A DNA stretch of 24,295 bases from Clostridiaceae bacterium (GCA_904501895.1 CAJGCX010000012.1:1-24295); one strand, 5' to 3'; shown: positions 10,201 to 15,658, numbered from the stretch's first letter. Notes: generated by a model from the letters alone, not told the origin. Translations and numbers: made by a program.

Positions 10201-10764
10201 ATCGTTGTATGTAACAGATGACTGAGTTTGTGCAATTGCCTCGTCTGCCACAGAGATATTAGTATCACTAACAACAATATCATTTTCAACAACAGCAGAG
10301 CTTTCTTCAATGTTATTAACACTAAATGAAAGTTCGTATCCGTCTTTTTCAACGGTTAAGTTTTCATTACTATCAATTGTTTCTGGTAACTCAACATTAA
10401 ACAAATTGTCTAAATTTGTATAAAGATTTTTATTAAGAGACATTGAGTTGTTGATTTCTTCCCATACACCATCATTAAGATAATGCAATGGCTCTTCTGT
10501 CATAATTGCAGTATATGTACCATCACTCTTTTTATATACTTTGGTGTATTCGTCTCTTTTTTCTTCAACTTCATAAAGTATTTCTGCATCAGAAGTGTTG
10601 TCTTCAGATGTTGGATTATTCAAAACATCTTCAATAAATTCTTTATGTGCAATAGCATCAGTAACACTTTCTGCTAAAACTTGTAATGGTAATATCTGTA
10701 CGACAATCAGAAATGTAAGGAATACTGATAAAACTTTACACATGGTTTTAGTTTTCATTTTCAT
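4207..10764 (-). CDS. Giant secreted RHS/YD-repeat protein with a distinct C-terminal (toxin-like) domain
   Basis: 2185 residues. A signal peptide (residues 1-31, ending VLAES) is followed by an N-terminal domain and a DNRLRE-type beta domain near 305-505 (VSWVEDTYVMYDSS). YD repeats follow to about 880 (YxYDxxGNL, YTYNDNGDLT). Two carbohydrate-binding-like beta-sandwich segments lie at about 880-1030 (LLLNPSFES...NWTS) and 1040-1210 (IKNGGFRYGTDDWENAS). A cysteine cluster lies at about 1233-1263. More YD repeats run to the RHS core end at about 1905-1980, with the hallmark DTGLYYLQSRYYSPKIGRF and NNPIVYADYNGY. The last ~205 residues differ from the core and contain LGGHRFYVYASA, DRYNFDGNG and ARFVTLGWAKFF. 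RHS shells enclose and deliver variable C-terminal toxins; the activity of this tip is not recognised. Start: AAAGGAGA before ATG 10764. Overlaps the putative immunity gene. A shared regulatory block lies about 150 bases upstream. Confidence 0.88.
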   Translation of the reverse strand: MKMKTKTMCKVLSVFLTFLIVVQILPLQVLAESVTDAIAHKEFIEDVLNNPTSEDNTSDAEILYEVEEKRDEYTKVYKKSDGTYTAIMTEEPLHYLNDGVWEEINNSMSLNKNLYTNLDNLFNVELPETIDSNENLTVEKDGYELSFSVNNIEESSAVVENDIVVSDTNISVADEAIAQTQSSVTYNDVAEDTDLQYIVTPNSIKENIIVSNKESVKDTYTFTFEPNGLDAEKLDDGSVIFKDENNEIKFRIPRPVMTDANFAFSYDIDVVLIENADGTISLEYSPSCDWTSSSDRVYPITIDPAIVVENKEVSWVEDTYVMYDSSRNEMQNTNFCNDYVGGAIDFTHTDNDGNEQYVNAEIYTKFNVDAIKSLGENIVFTEVQYLFIGASADGKALAKKIATPIDLTTVTYATKPSLEDEVIDYHTSIYSLEDDNIDFSYIHFNITKPLNEWFNGAKNNGFAVIPGNEGYYGLYYLNGVQPTTSSSGTTTKTYTTVIVMDYVEVGGYNENHNYHSQSVGRAGTGYVNDFTQTVSVLRDDLSIDGNIMPVTVGMIYNSATYDKMKSLNYDTMMAYGNGWAPNYLRGFVRMSDNQLTYYTETGAAIDYTCTIENDAVTFEETYSDIHGEHGYEIEYIAATDTEAEHIVITRPDGYEERFNNMGLLASVTNPDYPSQKINIVYDSMFRIDYITDGVGRKYDYIYDDTTNLLSKVKCYAANGTPITAGSTTFPLEVNYTYDENKNLIEVTFADGKSAEYTYNDNGDLTIMKNIDDYRVEYKYTDDDPDNDETEIVTSRVKKVIEWTRDNEENIDVEGNNISYDTSNYPHITLTDGNGNYETYQFDVSGKLLYTIDNMDNCSMTGYSTNDTYFVSSSGEHTISQNLLLNPSFESQGLTSNIAENWTSTNSAFVRASSDDTHFGGYNFYSSNSGTASVKQDVTVLGNGQYTFSAYVKSDDANEGSLYIKISAYNRSNTLLASELSPNIESTAGEWLRYSVTLDIPESTAANKIAKKLTVEFGSTDSGLFSVDDVQLEQSPSTSSFNYIKNGGFRYGTDDWENASDKTIVNTTINNELAKALTFTGGLNASNSICQTITINGKKGDAFTVGGWLKGSFVNSSTNNKWILNTIEESTTDIFNFTNDRFAQIEVRYEYEQDNEDGTNEFITEKVVIPFAENIDDWQFAAKSFALAADCEKITISVHYNNNIETAYISNFEVTKDMEAIVLSKDKEISTEDETTCVCEDCEEIDCTCRCNPENICECIPCKRRSYETTTDSFGNITSNSSFDGFKTIEHLSSYTLDGNYLATETDSDGNTVEYAHNQLNGILTFVTDGNHNTTSYTYDAYGLLTAVSAINTDYLSGNTVTASANYTYEKDKLVSITHNGFSYNFSYDYWGQLKEVSVNEQPIVTYTYGEYECRDRIIEVTYHNNDSQNPEITSSSILVEYYYDMAGNITDILINSVKNYKYKYDSFGNLTSVNEIGVRITNYIDGRIEVIDNNRNIYTSFTNKEGEFVEILGGVAYTNENGELTNIENGAIYTSQSFDSVYDVASGKTTEKSDITTPNNKTIGSISQKDWFGRYTESIIQTESVSDDNLDNEFVAIKTQYTYPEYDNQKTSNQIISYSNMITYGTDTSINNKEAYYGFSYTYDDNGNIIEEYKQSITGAKVLRYAYVYDSLNQLVRVNDSINDVTYVYSYDNAGNILSKAEYFYTTDAIITDEPEKIVNYTYDVNWKDRLNSYNGEEIIYDNIGNPITFDGASLSWIGRQLESYTFTEEDENENLITKRIIYSYDENGLRNRKSVYIKLPDEDDNSYILSEQYDYTWSNGLLINQVYTEYKNNISTVFAVKFIYDAFSSPQGFTLNNKTYLYLKNIQGDIIGVIDELGNNVLTYTYNSWGQFKQTVEADDNRNTIKYMKRFLPFAYRGYCYDYDTGLYYLQSRYYSPKIGRFINTDDTQMAIVTLGETLGVNLFAYCNNNPIVYADYNGYVSVTFYNYRIYWDNPNDDAFFYNRNIKPTEDDYKNWKTWGNLQKAASLLYPQGAAFYKHYRSNKGTDYYYDYGLAYKQDSSIKSNVNSVLNLLKTATEYFKKNNNTWYTVCSSLVYVSSKTMNWRLALGGHRFYVYASAYYNSSTKKYTVNYTVLAQDRYNFDGNGKSFLGIPDTLNARFVTLGWAKFFNSIGTMTGTLTWKKK

Positions 10765-10911
10765 AATCTTTCTCCTTTATATTTAATTAAATTTTAGTAA
10801 TTAGAATATTGTTGCCAATTTCACCCTCTTTATGACTTGTATTTCAAAAGCACGTATAACAATTTAATAATGACTATATTTTAAGATGTAATCAATCGTT
10901 TTTCTTAAAAG

Positions 10912-10937
10912 CAGAAAAATAAGGTATAAATGCAAAA
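10912..10937 (-). promoter_or_regulatory. Conserved 26-base block upstream of the RHS gene
   Basis: This block matches 3313-3338 upstream of the other secreted protein gene at 22 of 26 positions, in the same orientation relative to the gene. It contains one GGTATAA copy (10923-10929). The second tandem copy seen at 3303-3309 is poorly kept here (TTCTTAA at the equivalent spot). It lies 148 bases before the RHS ATG and partly overlaps the T-run of the kinase gene terminator. A clear -10 box at the matching distance is not evident; TATAGT (10878-10873) is the best candidate. Confidence 0.45.
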
Positions 10938-10965
10938 ACGTGTGTCACACTTAAGTAACACACGT
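10938..10965 (-). terminator. Terminator of the response regulator/kinase operon
   Basis: On the minus strand, ACGTGTGT (10965-10958) pairs with ACACACGT (10945-10938) around a 12-base loop that holds the palindrome ACTTAAGT, followed by five Ts. It begins 14 bases after the kinase stop codon and separates this operon from the RHS gene. Confidence 0.75.
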
Positions 10966-10978
10966 CTTATATAATTCT

Positions 10979-12280
10979 TTATTTGGTTTTGGGAAATGCT
11001 ATTACAGTTTCAAAGGTTTTTGTGTCTTCTTTATAATGCCAATCGTAAAGTCCGTTATATTTATCTACAATTTTCATTATACTTTTAAGACCAATACCAT
11101 GTAGTTTTTTGTTTCTTTTTGTTGTTTTCAGTTTTTTTCCTGAAGCACTTGGTGGAGTTTTACAGGAATTTGATAAAGTCAATGCATCATAGGTTTTACT
11201 TTTTGAGTAAATTTTTAATAATATTTTCTTATGTTCAGTTTGTTCTGCTGCTTCAACTGCATTATCAAGTAAGTTATTTAATAATGTTGATAAATCAGTA
11301 TCTGCAACATAATTCAGATTAGCAGTTTTCACATCAACAGAAAAAATGATATTTTTACTTTCACAGAGTTTGATATATTTGCTGATAATTAAATCAAGCA
11401 TTTTGTTTTGACTTATGCCTATTGAACTGAATGTTTCTATTTGTGGATAAATTGAATCAATATAGTCCTTTGCACTTTCAAAGTGCTCCATATTTCTGAT
11501 TTGTATTAGATGGTTTTTTATATCGTGTGCAAATATCTGCATATCCTTATTGCTTTGTTCAATAACTTCAAAATATCTTGCATCATTCTCTGTTTGCTGT
11601 TGAATTGCTTTCAAGTCACTTAATTCCATTGCATTATTTTGTGATATTTCAAAAATAATAAAGATAATAATATTGGAAAATAACACAAGTAATGCAGAAA
11701 AAATCCATAAAATGTAGTTTTTCGATGACAAGTCTGATGATATGGAAATATTTCTAAAAATAGTTATCATTACAATGCTTGACAAGGGCATTATAAGCAT
11801 TAACCAATATGGTCTGGAATTATATTCTTTGTTTTCTTTTTTTGAAAAAATCCTTGCAATAATTATTAGAATAATAAAATAAACTAATCTACTGGTAACA
11901 ACATCAGCAAAATATACATTAGAACTGACATTTCGTATATCAAAAGCAGCATCTGCAATAAGAGCAACTATTGACATAGAAATAAATTCACTACCCACCA
12001 TAACACCGAACAAAATAAATGACTGGAAAAGGGAATTTTTCAAACTCATTGAATATAATGATTTGAAAAGTAATGTGCATACCACAACAATACTTAAACC
12101 AGTTGATAATAAGTTGTTAAATTCATAGACACAAAGAAGTATAGCATAGCCTAGTATAATGAAAGGAACACTGATACTGTTCTTTTTTTTGGGGGATGAA
12201 ATCATTCCAGCATACAACCAAAATACAAATGCTTCGAAAATATACTGAAAAATATCAATTAAGAATTTTTCTTTACTCAT
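10979..12280 (-). CDS. Agr-type sensor histidine kinase (GHKL family)
   Basis: 433 residues. The N-terminal half (about 5-220) is a multi-pass membrane sensor with six or seven hydrophobic segments. The cytoplasmic half has the AgrC-type H-box FAHDIKNHLIQI (His near residue 250), the N-box NNLLDNAVEAAE near 340, and a G-box LHGIGLKSI near 398, all of the GHKL (HPK10) class. In Agr systems this kinase binds the exported cyclic peptide and phosphorylates the partner LytTR regulator. The ATG begins one base after the stop of the regulator gene, with the ribosome site AGGAGAAAG inside that gene, so the two are co-transcribed and co-translated. The paired autoinducer genes lie about 1.4 kb away in the opposite direction. 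A terminator follows directly. Confidence 0.88.
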   Translation of the reverse strand: MSKEKFLIDIFQYIFEAFVFWLYAGMISSPKKKNSISVPFIILGYAILLCVYEFNNLLSTGLSIVVVCTLLFKSLYSMSLKNSLFQSFILFGVMVGSEFISMSIVALIADAAFDIRNVSSNVYFADVVTSRLVYFIILIIIARIFSKKENKEYNSRPYWLMLIMPLSSIVMITIFRNISISSDLSSKNYILWIFSALLVLFSNIIIFIIFEISQNNAMELSDLKAIQQQTENDARYFEVIEQSNKDMQIFAHDIKNHLIQIRNMEHFESAKDYIDSIYPQIETFSSIGISQNKMLDLIISKYIKLCESKNIIFSVDVKTANLNYVADTDLSTLLNNLLDNAVEAAEQTEHKKILLKIYSKSKTYDALTLSNSCKTPPSASGKKLKTTKRNKKLHGIGLKSIMKIVDKYNGLYDWHYKEDTKTFETVIAFPKTK

Positions 12281-12281
12281 G

Positions 12282-12989
12282 CTATCGACTTTCTCCTATA
12301 AAACTCATAAACCTTTGTTTAAACTCTGGCTGTTTTCTTGTAGCAATTGAAATTGTATGAGGGACTTCACCAAAATCTATTTGAAGTTTATCTCTTTTAT
12401 ATGATAATACATAGTTTAGGTTAACTATGTAACTGTTATGTGGAATAGCAAAATATGAAGAATTTAGAATATCTCTAAACTTGGTTATCGGTTCATTACA
12501 TTCTATAATTTCATTTTTAGTGTAAAAAGTAGATGTTTTTCTTACAACTTCAACATATATAATATCACATTTCCTAATCTTCTTTATTTCATTGGTTTTA
12601 GTATGAACAGTAATGCTACCATTATTGATTTCTATAATAGCCTTTTCAAGTGCAGATGTAATTCGTTCTTGAGTTATTGGTTTATCAATGAATCTTAATG
12701 CATTCAAATCCATTGCAGCATCAAGATATTTTCGGTAGTTAGTAACAATAATAATGATTGTATTTGGAGTGAATTCTAATATTTGTTCAGCTACTTCAAT
12801 TCCATTAATGTCATTAAGTTCAATATCGAGAAACAAAATATCAAAATTAATATTTGAACTTAATAGGTCTTTGCCATTCAAAAATGTATAAGTCTCACAT
12901 TTTGTACTATTTATTTTAAAATAATATTCAACATAACTTTTTATTGAACTGCAATATTCAAAAATATCGTCACAAATTCCGATTCTCAT
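12282..12989 (-). CDS. LytTR-type response regulator (AgrA-like)
   Basis: 235 residues from the chosen start (MRIGICDD), which places the acidic pair D7-D8 properly; a longer frame upstream to 13016 adds nine hydrophobic residues without a ribosome site. The receiver domain (1 to ~125) has phosphoacceptor D55 in FDILFLDIELNDINGIEVA, the Thr of IIIVTNY and the Lys of FIDKPI. The C-terminal part (~135-235) is a LytTR DNA-binding domain (KIRKCDIIYVEV, SYFAIPHNSYIVNLNYV). LytTR proteins bind pairs of short direct repeats near -35 boxes. Candidate targets in this window are the repeats at 3303-3338 and 10912-10937. It leads the two-gene operon with the kinase and has its own promoter at 13032-13060. 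Confidence 0.88.
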   Translation of the reverse strand: MRIGICDDIFEYCSSIKSYVEYYFKINSTKCETYTFLNGKDLLSSNINFDILFLDIELNDINGIEVAEQILEFTPNTIIIIVTNYRKYLDAAMDLNALRFIDKPITQERITSALEKAIIEINNGSITVHTKTNEIKKIRKCDIIYVEVVRKTSTFYTKNEIIECNEPITKFRDILNSSYFAIPHNSYIVNLNYVLSYKRDKLQIDFGEVPHTISIATRKQPEFKQRFMSFIGESR

Positions 12990-13010
12990 AATTATCACCA
13001 CAAACAAAAA

Positions 13011-13034
13011 AATCAAGTCCTATTGGACTTGATT
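13011..13034 (-). terminator. Terminator hairpin embedded in the regulator promoter
   Basis: AATCAAGTCC (13011-13020) and GGACTTGATT (13025-13034) form a perfect 10-bp stem with a 4-base loop. On the minus strand seven Ts follow. It should end transcripts of the XRE gene that stops at 13070. It also overlaps the -10 box and start site of the promoter below, so the same palindrome could serve as an operator. Confidence 0.75.
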
Positions 13035-13060
13035 ATACACAATAAAAAAACATATTGCAA
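13032..13060 (-). promoter_or_regulatory. Promoter of the response regulator/kinase operon
   Basis: TTGCAA (13060-13055) and a perfect TATAAT (13037-13032) are 17 bases apart on the minus strand. The start site falls near 13025, so the new transcript begins inside the hairpin and cannot form it; only read-through from the XRE gene can. The leader to ATG 12989 is about 35 bases. Confidence 0.7.
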
Positions 13061-13069
13061 GATTTTATT

Positions 13070-13381
13070 TTATTTGATAAATGCATCAACAATTTTAGAA
13101 AGAATAATCTTATTATCGTCAGAACACATTCTTATTTTATCTAATAGTTCGTCGTTAATATCTGAATAAACAGTACCACTTATTAAATAATCCGAATTAA
13201 CTTTGAGAACTGAACATAAATCTATAAATGTTCCAAAACTCGGCATAGATTTTCCGTTTTCAATATTTGAAAGATGCGTTGGCGATATATGAATTTTTTC
13301 TGATAAAACCTTTTGACTCATATCTAATTCTTCTCGCCTAAGCACTATTCTTTTTCCGAACAGTTTTAAATTAATACTCAT
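13070..13381 (-). CDS. XRE-family transcriptional regulator (103 residues)
   Basis: A compact Cro/CI-type DNA-binding protein. Residues ~6-62 form the helix-turn-helix domain (LRREELDMSQKVLSEKIHIS, THLSNIENGKSMPSFGTF), followed by a short helical tail. The ribosome site GGGAGATG precedes ATG 13381. It lies between the divergent halves of the Agr-like locus, facing away from agrD, and is the natural candidate to set the basal level of either half. The 242 bases separating it from agrD hold a 19-bp palindrome (13559-13577). It has its own terminator. No effector domain is present, so its signal is unknown. Confidence 0.8.
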   Translation of the reverse strand: MSINLKLFGKRIVLRREELDMSQKVLSEKIHISPTHLSNIENGKSMPSFGTFIDLCSVLKVNSDYLISGTVYSDINDELLDKIRMCSDDNKIILSKIVDAFIK

Positions 13382-13558
13382 ATTGTCATCTCCCAGTACG
13401 ACAATATTCTACCATTTCATTGGTTTTTAAAGAATAAATTAATAGCAAATTTATTTGATTATAATTTAATTTCTTGCAATAAATAAAAATCAGTTTGAAT
13501 ATGCTTTATAAAACTGTTTTAATGTCGAATGGTTTTACTTTTATGTTTAACTATTGAA

Positions 13559-13577
13559 ATCAAATTGATAATTTGAT
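13559..13577. promoter_or_regulatory. 19-bp palindrome upstream of agrD, possible operator
   Basis: ATCAAATT (13559-13566) and AATTTGAT (13570-13577) are perfect complements around GAT, about 50 bases before the agrD start. The size and symmetry fit a dimeric XRE repressor site. The rest of the 13382-13629 gap is AT-rich and holds no other gene. A weak CAGTTTGAAT / CTGTTTTAAT pair (13491-13500, 13514-13523) resembles LytTR half-sites but is spaced 23, not 21-22. Confidence 0.35.
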
Positions 13578-13629
13578 AGTGTGTTTTTATCAAAAGCACA
13601 TATTATTTAGTGAAGGAGATTTTATATTT

Positions 13630-13770
13630 ATGAAAAAGAAAATTCTAAAAATTTGTAAAAAAGTAGTTGAAAACTCAATCAAATTAAATGCTAATAGTAC
13701 AACAAGTTATTTATGCTTTCAACCTAAGGCACCAGTAGAATTGAAAAAATTTTCTAAACATGATAAATGA
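13630..13770 (+). CDS. agrD: AgrD-like cyclic autoinducer peptide precursor (46 residues)
   Basis: The layout is that of AgrD. A Lys-rich amphipathic helix (1-20) is followed by the signal segment NSTTSYLCF (22-30) and a conserved recognition tail QPKAPVELKKF (31-41) that matches the P-x-x-P-x-x-L pattern of AgrD tails. AgrB cuts before the tail and closes a five-residue ring. Cys29 lies too near the tail to start that ring, so the likely ring nucleophile is Thr25 or Ser26, giving a lactone rather than a thiolactone. The start at 13630 is chosen because AAGGAG lies 11 bases upstream and the N-terminus then fits the family; the frame opens earlier, at 13573, with no ribosome site. The agrB start overlaps its last 11 bases. 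Confidence 0.85.
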   Translation: MKKKILKICKKVVENSIKLNANSTTSYLCFQPKAPVELKKFSKHDK

Positions 13771-14347
13771 TTTAGGAAAAAGGTTAACGAACACTCTCAT
13801 TAATAATCAACAAATTGATGAGAGTGAACGTCGTCTTTATGAATATGGTTTTTTTCTTCTAATTTCTAATGTTATGTATTTTGCTATAACATTTGCAATG
13901 GGAAGTATTTTAAAAATAATAAGTGAAAGTATCATTTTTTATATAGCTTTTAATTTAATAAGAGGATATGCCGGAGGTTATCATGCCTCAAGTGAATTAA
14001 AATGTTGGGTAGCAACTACCGTATCAATATTTTTGTGTCTTGGTATTGTAAAACTATGTAACCTTTATAATATTAAGACAGTAATAATTTTTTTAACGAT
14101 AGTTGCTGCCGTTTTAATCTTTCTTCTGTGTCCGCTTGACACTCCTGAAAAGCCACTGACTATAAAAGAAAAGAAGTATTTTCGTAAAAAATCTTGGAAA
14201 ATTTTACTTATTATTTTAACAATTATATGCTTATCCCTGTCTTTTAAAATCAATGCTTTAATTTACCCATGTTCTGTGAGCTTGATTTTAGAAGGAATAT
14301 TACTTTTTTTAGGTAAAATAAAGGAAATAAGAAAAAAGAATGGATAA
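13760..14347 (+). CDS. agrB: AgrB-like membrane endopeptidase
   Basis: 195 residues, the normal AgrB length, with about five or six hydrophobic segments. The catalytic block RGYAGGYHASSELKCW carries His75 and Cys82, seven residues apart as in the staphylococcal enzyme. AgrB is a cysteine protease in the membrane that removes the AgrD tail, forms the cyclic intermediate and takes part in its export. The ATG lies inside agrD with no good ribosome site of its own, so translation is probably coupled to agrD. The order is D then B, the reverse of the staphylococcal order. The following XRE gene overlaps its end by 8 bases, so the three genes form one operon. Confidence 0.9.
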   Translation: MINDLGKRLTNTLINNQQIDESERRLYEYGFFLLISNVMYFAITFAMGSILKIISESIIFYIAFNLIRGYAGGYHASSELKCWVATTVSIFLCLGIVKLCNLYNIKTVIIFLTIVAAVLIFLLCPLDTPEKPLTIKEKKYFRKKSWKILLIILTIICLSLSFKINALIYPCSVSLILEGILLFLGKIKEIRKKNG

Positions 14348-14717
14348 TACTTTTGGAATATTCCTAAAAGAAAAACGTCAACAAAACGGATTATCGCTAA
14401 GAACATTGGGGAAACAGGTCAATTTATCTCATATTTATTTATACAATATTGAAAGTGCAAAAAAAGCTCCACCAAGTGATGATGTGATTAAACGACTCGC
14501 AAATGCTCTTAGTTTAGACAAGAAATCTCGATTGTTATTTTTCGATATTGCCGCCAAATGTAAATCTGATGCAGATGGTAGTAATTATTACATACCCGTT
14601 GACATTTCGCAGTATCTGAATGAAAATGAAGATGCGAGAAATGTGATACGTGAGGTAAATCAAAAAGAACAACATAACTCGTTTTGGAACGATTTATTAA
14701 AGGAATTAAAAGAATAA
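14340..14717 (+). CDS. XRE-family regulator in the agrD-agrB operon (125 residues)
   Basis: Residues ~5-60 form a helix-turn-helix (FLKEKRQQNGLSLRTLGKQV, LSHIYLYNIESAKKAPPSDD). A tail of ~65 residues contains YYIPVDISQYLNENEDA and an acidic, helical end. The ATG overlaps agrB by 8 bases, so it is co-expressed with the signal genes, and a terminator follows at once. A regulator inside the signal operon could give negative or positive feedback on signal production. The tail resembles no effector domain I know. It shares little sequence with the XRE proteins at 13070 and 17704. Confidence 0.8.
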   Translation: MDNTFGIFLKEKRQQNGLSLRTLGKQVNLSHIYLYNIESAKKAPPSDDVIKRLANALSLDKKSRLLFFDIAAKCKSDADGSNYYIPVDISQYLNENEDARNVIREVNQKEQHNSFWNDLLKELKE

Positions 14718-14745
14718 ATATGTCCCGTAAGGGATATATTTTTTG
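14718..14745 (+). terminator. Terminator of the agrD-agrB-XRE operon
   Basis: A 9-bp stem (14718-14726 with 14731-14739, one G-U pair) with a GTAA loop, followed by TTTTTTG. It starts directly after the stop codon. Confidence 0.8.
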
Positions 14746-14774
14746 TTTGTAGTGTTATCCAATGGAGAACAAAA

Positions 14775-14963
14775 ATGATAATTTTATCAAAAACTTTTCA
14801 AAGAAGTGTTAAAAAAGTGCATTGTCCTGTTTGTGGAGGCAGATTATGTGATGTTCATTCATCTGAAAAAGTATTTTTGAATAATCAAAATATAAAAAGT
14901 GAGATAGTTTTAAAGTGTCACAAATGTAGAAATCAAATAGGAATATCAATGCAGAATAATTAA
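14775..14963 (+). CDS. Small zinc-ribbon protein (62 residues)
   Basis: Two CxxC knuckles are visible, CPVCG (about residue 17) and CHKC (about 48), separated by ~30 residues, so it probably binds one zinc ion as a ribbon. An extra Cys follows the first knuckle (GGRLCD). Small proteins of this build, some likened to phage Mu Com, occur in clostridial mobile elements and may bind nucleic acid. The ribosome site is TGGAGA, 8 bases before the ATG. It stands alone between two strong terminators. The precise function is unknown. Confidence 0.7.
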   Translation: MIILSKTFQRSVKKVHCPVCGGRLCDVHSSEKVFLNNQNIKSEIVLKCHKCRNQIGISMQNN

Positions 14964-14985
14964 ATTATATGTACAGTACTTCATT

Positions 14986-15025
14986 AAAAATAGAAGTCTG
15001 ACGAATTCGTCGGACTTCTATTTTT
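14986..15025. terminator. Long bidirectional terminator hairpin
   Basis: A 20-bp stem with one T-G mismatch covers 14986-15005 and 15006-15025, centred on GAATTC, with A-runs on the left and a seven-base T-run on the right. It ends the zinc-ribbon transcript and insulates the attenuator region that follows. Confidence 0.85.
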
Positions 15026-15050
15026 TTGTCCTTCGAAAAGAAAGGACATA

Positions 15051-15092
15051 ATGAATCAATATTGGTTAGCTTATATAGCTAAATATCCATAG
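15051..15092 (+). CDS. Putative 13-residue leader peptide
   Basis: A tiny frame, MNQYWLAYIAKYP, with ribosome site AAAGGA 5 bases before ATG 15051. Its stop TAG (15090-15092) forms the first three bases of the left arm of the hairpin that hides the ribosome site of the next gene. Its own ribosome site may pair with TGTCCTT at 15027-15033, and the frame contains a small TTAGC/GCTAA hairpin (15066-15082). The layout matches leader peptides that control a downstream gene by ribosome position, as in erm and cat regulation. The aromatic residues and C-terminal Pro suit ribosome stalling. Translation is inferred. Confidence 0.5.
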   Translation: MNQYWLAYIAKYP

Positions 15093-15140
15093 TCTCCTGA
15101 ATTTTTGAATTAAGAAAATTTCAAAAATTTAAGGAGACTA
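15090..15140 (+). promoter_or_regulatory. Translational attenuator hairpin hiding a ribosome site
   Basis: Bases 15090-15109 pair with 15120-15140 as 9 bp plus 10 bp with a small bulge. The right arm contains the AAGGAG ribosome site (15131-15136) of the sigma-like gene starting at 15146, so the closed form should block its translation. A ribosome held on the leader frame, whose stop lies in the left arm, would open it. No T-run follows, so this is not a terminator. Confidence 0.65.
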
Positions 15141-15145
15141 TAAAA

Positions 15146-15658
15146 ATGAGTTTTAACAGAAGAAATGAATATAAAAGATATATTGCGAAACAGGAAGTTC
15201 AAAAAAGAGAATACATAGCACTTGGTCTTTCTGCAGAACAGATAGAAAAAATACAGGAATTAGATAGACAACAGTTTTTGAGTGATATGCGATTTTATAT
15301 GCATAATCAATCTTTTAATTATGTTAATGATGACTTTGAAACTGATGAACAAAGTCCACTATTCAAAAGATTTTTTCATTGTTTAACAACATATCAGGAA
15401 CCAATTGATAAATATCTTGGTATGGATATTGACAGTGATGATTTGATAGTTGCAATAAAACGATTATCACCAATTCAAAAAGAGGTTTTAAAACTGTTGA
15501 TTGATGGTTGTTCAGTAGAGGAAATTAATAAGATTACTCGTATTCCTTGTCGCACTATTTATTACAAAAAGAAACAAATAAAGAAGAAGTTACTTCCATC
15601 TATGAAAAAACTTTTTCCTGAGTGCTTCGATGCGAAAGAAGGTGATAGTGAGTTTTAA
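15146..15658 (+). CDS. Sigma-70-like regulatory protein of mobile-element type (170 residues)
   Basis: The N-terminal part (1-~100) is charged and contains the segment LGLSAEQIEKIQELDRQQFL. The C-terminal part (~112-160) resembles sigma region 4 or a LuxR/sigma-like helix-turn-helix (AIKRLSPIQKEVLKLLIDGC, SVEEINKITRIPCRTIYYKK). It lacks a clear region 2, so it is probably a regulator or minimal sigma-like factor rather than a full sigma factor. Similar proteins are common in clostridial integrative elements of the Tn916/Tn1549 type. Its ribosome site is masked by the hairpin at 15090-15140 and preceded by a leader frame, so expression should respond to translation of the leader. After the stop, 15659-15754 has no gene. 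Confidence 0.7.
   Translation: MSFNRRNEYKRYIAKQEVQKREYIALGLSAEQIEKIQELDRQQFLSDMRFYMHNQSFNYVNDDFETDEQSPLFKRFFHCLTTYQEPIDKYLGMDIDSDDLIVAIKRLSPIQKEVLKLLIDGCSVEEINKITRIPCRTIYYKKKQIKKKLLPSMKKLFPECFDAKEGDSEF

Noticed and set aside
13382..13629. A third copy of the 26-base shared block upstream of agrD
   Set aside because: Only weak resemblance was found. The CAGTTTGAAT/CTGTTTTAAT pair has spacing 23 and poor match, so feedback by the LytTR protein on agrD is not supported.
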